Assembly (NCBI GenBank): GCA_964632495.1
Contig: CAZWDS010000006.1
Span: 12,541-76,540 of the forward strand
DNA length: 64,000 bases
Direction: 5' to 3'
Source: CALKXV01 sp964632495
GTDB taxonomy: Bacteria; Pseudomonadota; Alphaproteobacteria; Rhodobacterales; Rhodobacteraceae
Below the pieces are notes generated by a model. It did not search any database. It saw only the letters and a list, made by a program, of their open reading frames with translations, and was not told the DNA's origin. Below, in pieces: positions 61,174 to 64,000 of this stretch. Every line of letters begins with the position of its first letter. The first letter of the stretch is position 1. The position numbers and the translations under genes are program-made.

Positions 61174-61674
61174 TCACGCCCGGCCGTAAGCCTCGGTCAT
61201 GGCAACATCCATAGCGCGCTCTGGTGCCTCGTCGCCCCAAACACACAGCTGGAACGCGGGATAAAACCGCTCGGCCGAAAGAACCGCCGCCCGGATCATT
61301 GTGTCGATCTGCTCGGGGCTGGCCGACTGACCGCCGCTTAGAACCAGACCATAGCGCCACACCATCAGTTTTTGCGCCTCCCAGTAGGAAAACGCCCCGG
61401 CCCAGCACATGTCGTTGGTGCGGTTCAGCACGTCATGCAACACATCTAGTTTGCTCTTGGGCGGGTCCATGTCGAAGGTGCAGATCAGACGCAATGTCTC
61501 GTCCTGCGGCGACCATGCCAAAGTGATCGAATACATCCGCCACTGGCCTTCGACCGCCATCGCAATCTGATCGTCCGCGACCCGGTCAAAATCCCAGTCG
61601 TGGTGCTCGGCCAAATGCTCGACGATATCGATCGGGTGAAGATCTTCCGGTAGGAATTGTTCTGATAGCGACAT
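61174..61674 (-). CDS. YbjN domain-containing protein
   Basis: The 166-residue protein starts 'MSLSEQFLPEDLHPIDIVEHL' and shows the YbjN pattern 'LICTFDMDPPKSKLDVLHDVLNRTNDMCWAGAF'. The fold resembles type III secretion chaperones; it may act as a sensory or chaperone protein, but its role is unknown. ATG at 61674 and 61686 are both possible. It has its own strong terminator, so it is a single-gene unit. Confidence 0.88.
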   Translation of the reverse strand: MSLSEQFLPEDLHPIDIVEHLAEHHDWDFDRVADDQIAMAVEGQWRMYSITLAWSPQDETLRLICTFDMDPPKSKLDVLHDVLNRTNDMCWAGAFSYWEAQKLMVWRYGLVLSGGQSASPEQIDTMIRAAVLSAERFYPAFQLCVWGDEAPERAMDVAMTEAYGRA

Positions 61675-62201
61675 GCGCTGCCTCATCTGTTCTGTCGCGG
61701 TTTATTAAGATCCACCACGATTTGATGCCTGCTCTAGGGAAAGTGTATCGTTGACGCCTTCCTTACGACATATGGTGTGTCATCGGCTGTGGGCTGTAAA
61801 GGACGAATTACGCTCTATCCACACAAAAAGCCGAATTACCCCCAACGTACGCTTGGTTTACGGGCACGAAAGAAACGACAGGCATCTTTTGTCGCGAACG
61901 TTCCCTGCGCCTGACCGGCGCTTGACCCAATCTCCGACCTGCAAACCAAGCAGGTGACGAATCGACGCGAGCCCCCGAAAGGGGCGTCATAGTGGAGAGC
62001 CCCAAGTGGCGGGCCCGTCACATTTGTTGTCTATCGAAATAGAACAAAGTCGAAATCAGCTGAAAACTCAGTAAAAACGCGCTAAGCCACGCTGGTGCGG
62101 GGCTTTTTCGTGCCCGCGTGGGATCACGCCTATGCCCTATTTCCGCCGAAGACATAGGGTTTATTGTCCCCAGAAATTCAAAGGTACGAGACAGGCAAAA
62201 C
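61675..62201. other. 527-base gap with a candidate small RNA ending in a terminator
   Basis: No protein gene is supported. The plus strand carries successive small hairpins: ACCTGC/GCAGGT at 61937-61955 and GCCCC/GGGGC at 61971-61985, then a rho-independent terminator at 62084-62108. A TTGACG at 61751 could be a -35 box, but no good -10 box follows at normal spacing. Confidence 0.45.
62084..62108 (+). terminator. Rho-independent terminator with no upstream coding gene
   Basis: AAGCC-A-CGC-TGGT-GCG-G-GGCTT forms an eight-pair stem with one A-G mismatch and is followed by TTT, giving five consecutive T with the stem end. The nearest upstream plus-strand gene is thymidine kinase, almost 3 kb away, so it probably ends a noncoding transcript. 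Confidence 0.65.
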
Positions 62202-62807
62202 ATGTTTTTCATGCGTTCAAAAGGACGGACAGTGACATTCTGGATGAATGTCCGCATCCCCACGCCGTTTCTGGCAAAGGGGTACGAAGAACCTGTGGCG
62301 GCCTATCTGAAAGAAAACGATCTCGGCGTGATCAAGGATCAAAACGCCGTGCTGTCAGAGGACGGCACCGAAGTCTTAAGCACTCACTTCTCGGTCGCCT
62401 TCAAACGCGACGACCCTTTGGTTGTGAAAGAAGTTGTCCACATCCTTGAACAAGCCGGCGCACCTGTCGGATGTCGTTGGAGCTATGACAAAACACCGGA
62501 CAAAAAGATGAAATTCGGCGTTTTGGACGCCCTTTTACTTAGGATCGAAGGGCTTGCGCCCAAAGGACGTACCCGGTTCGAACATGATCTCAGCCAAATC
62601 GTTGAAGAATTCCACAAGGAACAACATGACAAGGCCGGCTACCAAGGCGTGTTACTGACAGACCAAAAGGCGACGGCCAGTTTCCACGGCTTTGCTTATG
62701 ACGAAATGGCCAAGTGTCTGGACGATATCCTGAAGCGTCGCGACTTTCCCTATGCGTGGTCCTTCGAGCGCACGTCACCCCGGTTCGGCGATCTGTCGCC
62801 GCAATAG
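62202..62807 (+). CDS. Hypothetical cytoplasmic protein
   Basis: The 201-residue protein begins 'MFFMRSKGRTVTFWMNVRIPTPF' and has no signal peptide or membrane segment. It reads as two similar halves of an alpha/beta fold: a strand-rich part with 'VLSTHFSVAFKRDDPLVVKEVVHILEQAGAPVG' and a later part with 'ATASFHGFAYDEMAKCLDDIL'. I do not recognise the family. The start at 62202 follows GAGACAGG; ATG at 62211 is an alternative. It converges with ubiK with eight bases between stops. Confidence 0.75.
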   Translation: MFFMRSKGRTVTFWMNVRIPTPFLAKGYEEPVAAYLKENDLGVIKDQNAVLSEDGTEVLSTHFSVAFKRDDPLVVKEVVHILEQAGAPVGCRWSYDKTPDKKMKFGVLDALLLRIEGLAPKGRTRFEHDLSQIVEEFHKEQHDKAGYQGVLLTDQKATASFHGFAYDEMAKCLDDILKRRDFPYAWSFERTSPRFGDLSPQ

Positions 62808-62815
62808 GCTCAAGC

Positions 62816-63052
62816 TTACTTTTCCAGCGCTTCGATCCGCGCCTTCAAAGCTTCATTCTCGGCCCGCGCCTTCTCGGCCATGCCGCGCACCGCGTCGAAT
62901 TCCTCGCGCGTCACAAAATCACGATCCGCCAGCCAGCGGTCGATCATCCCCTTCATCGCCGTCTCTGCCTCGTCCTTGGCGCCTTGAGCGACGCCCATGG
63001 CATTGGTCATCAAGTGCGAAATATCGTCGAAAATCCGGTTGCGGCTTTGCAT
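62816..63052 (-). CDS. ubiK: Ubiquinone biosynthesis accessory factor UbiK (BMFP family)
   Basis: The 78-residue protein is a helical BMFP-type trimer subunit: 'MQSRNRIFDDISHLMTNAMGVAQG' amphipathic helix and a C-terminal coiled coil 'FDAVRGMAEKARAENEALKARIEALEK'. UbiK acts with UbiJ in the aerobic ubiquinone complex of E. coli. ATG at 63052 is chosen over a 19-residue extension that does not fit the family. It is divergent from lgt. Confidence 0.88.
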   Translation of the reverse strand: MQSRNRIFDDISHLMTNAMGVAQGAKDEAETAMKGMIDRWLADRDFVTREEFDAVRGMAEKARAENEALKARIEALEK

Positions 63053-63140
63053 GTCAGTCCTCGGGTTTCTGTCTCCCTCTCTATATGGCGCAAAAGTCAG
63101 CGCCCGCAAGCTTGACGCCCCCTTCCGGGGCTGTCACGAG

Positions 63141-64000
63141 ATGCGACAAATGATACTCGCGATCCCCTTTCCCGACGTCTCGCCCGTCCTGATCGAGATC
63201 CCGCTCGGCTTTATCACCTTGCCGATTCGCTGGTACGCACTGGCCTATATCTTCGGCTTTGTGATCGGCTACTGGCTGATCCGCCGCGCGATCGACCGGG
63301 CCCATCTTTGGAAAGACGACACCGCCCCCTTAGACCGCACCCAACTCGAAGATCTGCTGACCTGGATGGTCGGCGGCGTCATTCTGGGCGGACGCATGGG
63401 ATACGTTTTGTTCTACAGCGAAGGCCAGTTTCTGGAAGACCCAATGGCGATCCTGCGCGTCTGGGAAGGGGGCATGTCGTTCCACGGCGGTTTCTTAGGC
63501 GTCATCTTGGCCGGTGCACTTTTCGCCCGTCGCAATTCCGTGCCACCTGCAAAACTGGCCGACAGCCTCGCCATCGCAGCGCCGGTCGGTCTGCTTCTTG
63601 GACGGATCGCCAATTTCATCAACGCCGAGCTTTGGGGCCGCCCGACCGACGCGCCCTGGGGTGTGATCTTTCCCGGTGGCGCGGCCCAAGACTGCCCAAA
63701 CGTCGAGGGCCCCTGCGCCCGCCACCCCTCGCAACTCTACGAAGCCGGGCTCGAAGGCCTCCTCCTCGGCCTCGTCATCTTATACCTCGCCTTCGCGCGC
63801 GGCTGGCTGAAAACCCCGGGCGCCCTCACTGGCCTCTTCATCGCAGGCTATGGCGCGGCGCGGTTCTTCGTCGAACTCTTCCGCCAAGCCGACCCCCAGT
63901 TCATCACCCCGGACAACCCCATGGGCTATGTCCTGAATGTCGGTGCTTTCGGTCTGTCTATGGGTCAAATCCTCTCGCTTCCCATGATCCTCATCGGCCT
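63141..64000 (+). CDS. lgt: Prolipoprotein diacylglyceryl transferase (3' end beyond window)
   Basis: The 286 visible residues have about seven membrane segments and the Lgt signature 'GRIANFINAELWGRPTD', with the conserved 'SFHGGFLGV' His and the 'HPSQLYEAGLEG' segment. It transfers diacylglycerol from phosphatidylglycerol to the lipobox Cys of prolipoproteins in the inner membrane. ATG at 63141 or 63150 are both possible starts. The gene is nearly complete here but no stop is reached. Confidence 0.95.
   Translation, partial: MRQMILAIPFPDVSPVLIEIPLGFITLPIRWYALAYIFGFVIGYWLIRRAIDRAHLWKDDTAPLDRTQLEDLLTWMVGGVILGGRMGYVLFYSEGQFLEDPMAILRVWEGGMSFHGGFLGVILAGALFARRNSVPPAKLADSLAIAAPVGLLLGRIANFINAELWGRPTDAPWGVIFPGGAAQDCPNVEGPCARHPSQLYEAGLEGLLLGLVILYLAFARGWLKTPGALTGLFIAGYGAARFFVELFRQADPQFITPDNPMGYVLNVGAFGLSMGQILSLPMILIG

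Overview
The window reads as a chromosomal segment of a marine alphaproteobacterium of the Rhodobacteraceae (Roseobacter group). The basis is inference from gene content: many TRAP transporters, a CO-dehydrogenase-type molybdenum hydroxylase, the mreBCD-mrdA-rodA order, moderately high GC and dense coding with ATGA start/stop overlaps. No 16S rRNA gene or plasmid or phage marker is present.

Region 1 (1-18000) is a catabolic island. It holds an alpha/beta hydrolase, a luciferase-like flavin monooxygenase, two paralogous DctPQM TRAP transporters, a three-subunit molybdenum hydroxylase, an FAD aromatic monooxygenase, a peroxiredoxin, a cupin, a YciI protein, an FAH-family hydrolase, a nitroreductase, an OsmC protein, an intradiol ring-cleavage dioxygenase and a GntR regulator. 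This fits uptake, hydroxylation, ring opening and hydrolysis of an aromatic or N-heteroaromatic acid. Two palindromic motifs recur in its divergent promoters. One is ATTTAT-N6-ATAAAT; the other, with an ATCGAT core, also precedes the TAXI-TRAP genes of region 3.

Region 2 (18000-26600) holds a universal stress protein, a soluble three-PAS chemoreceptor, xylulokinase, a Gfo/Idh/MocA oxidoreductase, a small anchored protein and a LacI regulator that appears shortened in its effector domain. Region 3 (26500-35540) holds a PPC/DUF296 protein, an acyl-CoA ligase, a thiolase, a TAXI-type TRAP system, a GST, a TauE-type exporter and a cupin. Region 4 (35800-41300) holds tRNA-Gln, a capsule-export pair without its permease, an ArsR-controlled CxC permease, a 4-Cys uracil-DNA glycosylase and SseB.

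Region 5 (41237-47800) is the cell-elongation operon mreB-mreC-mreD-mrdA-rodA-ghrA, with two tandem perfect hairpins between mreB and mreC. Directly upstream on the same strand lies region 6 (48004-58306), the most unusual part of the window: a soluble Ser/Thr kinase, an acidic FHA protein, a PP2C phosphatase, a GTPase with degenerate motifs, two dynamin-like GTPases and two small unknown proteins, one resembling the Roadblock/LC7 fold. It looks like a phospho-regulated GTPase module and is the best candidate for an undescribed system. Region 7 (58560-64000) is housekeeping: thymidine kinase, a DUF1304 protein, a CsaA-like protein, ProC, YbjN, a candidate small RNA, an unknown 201-residue protein, UbiK and the start of lgt.
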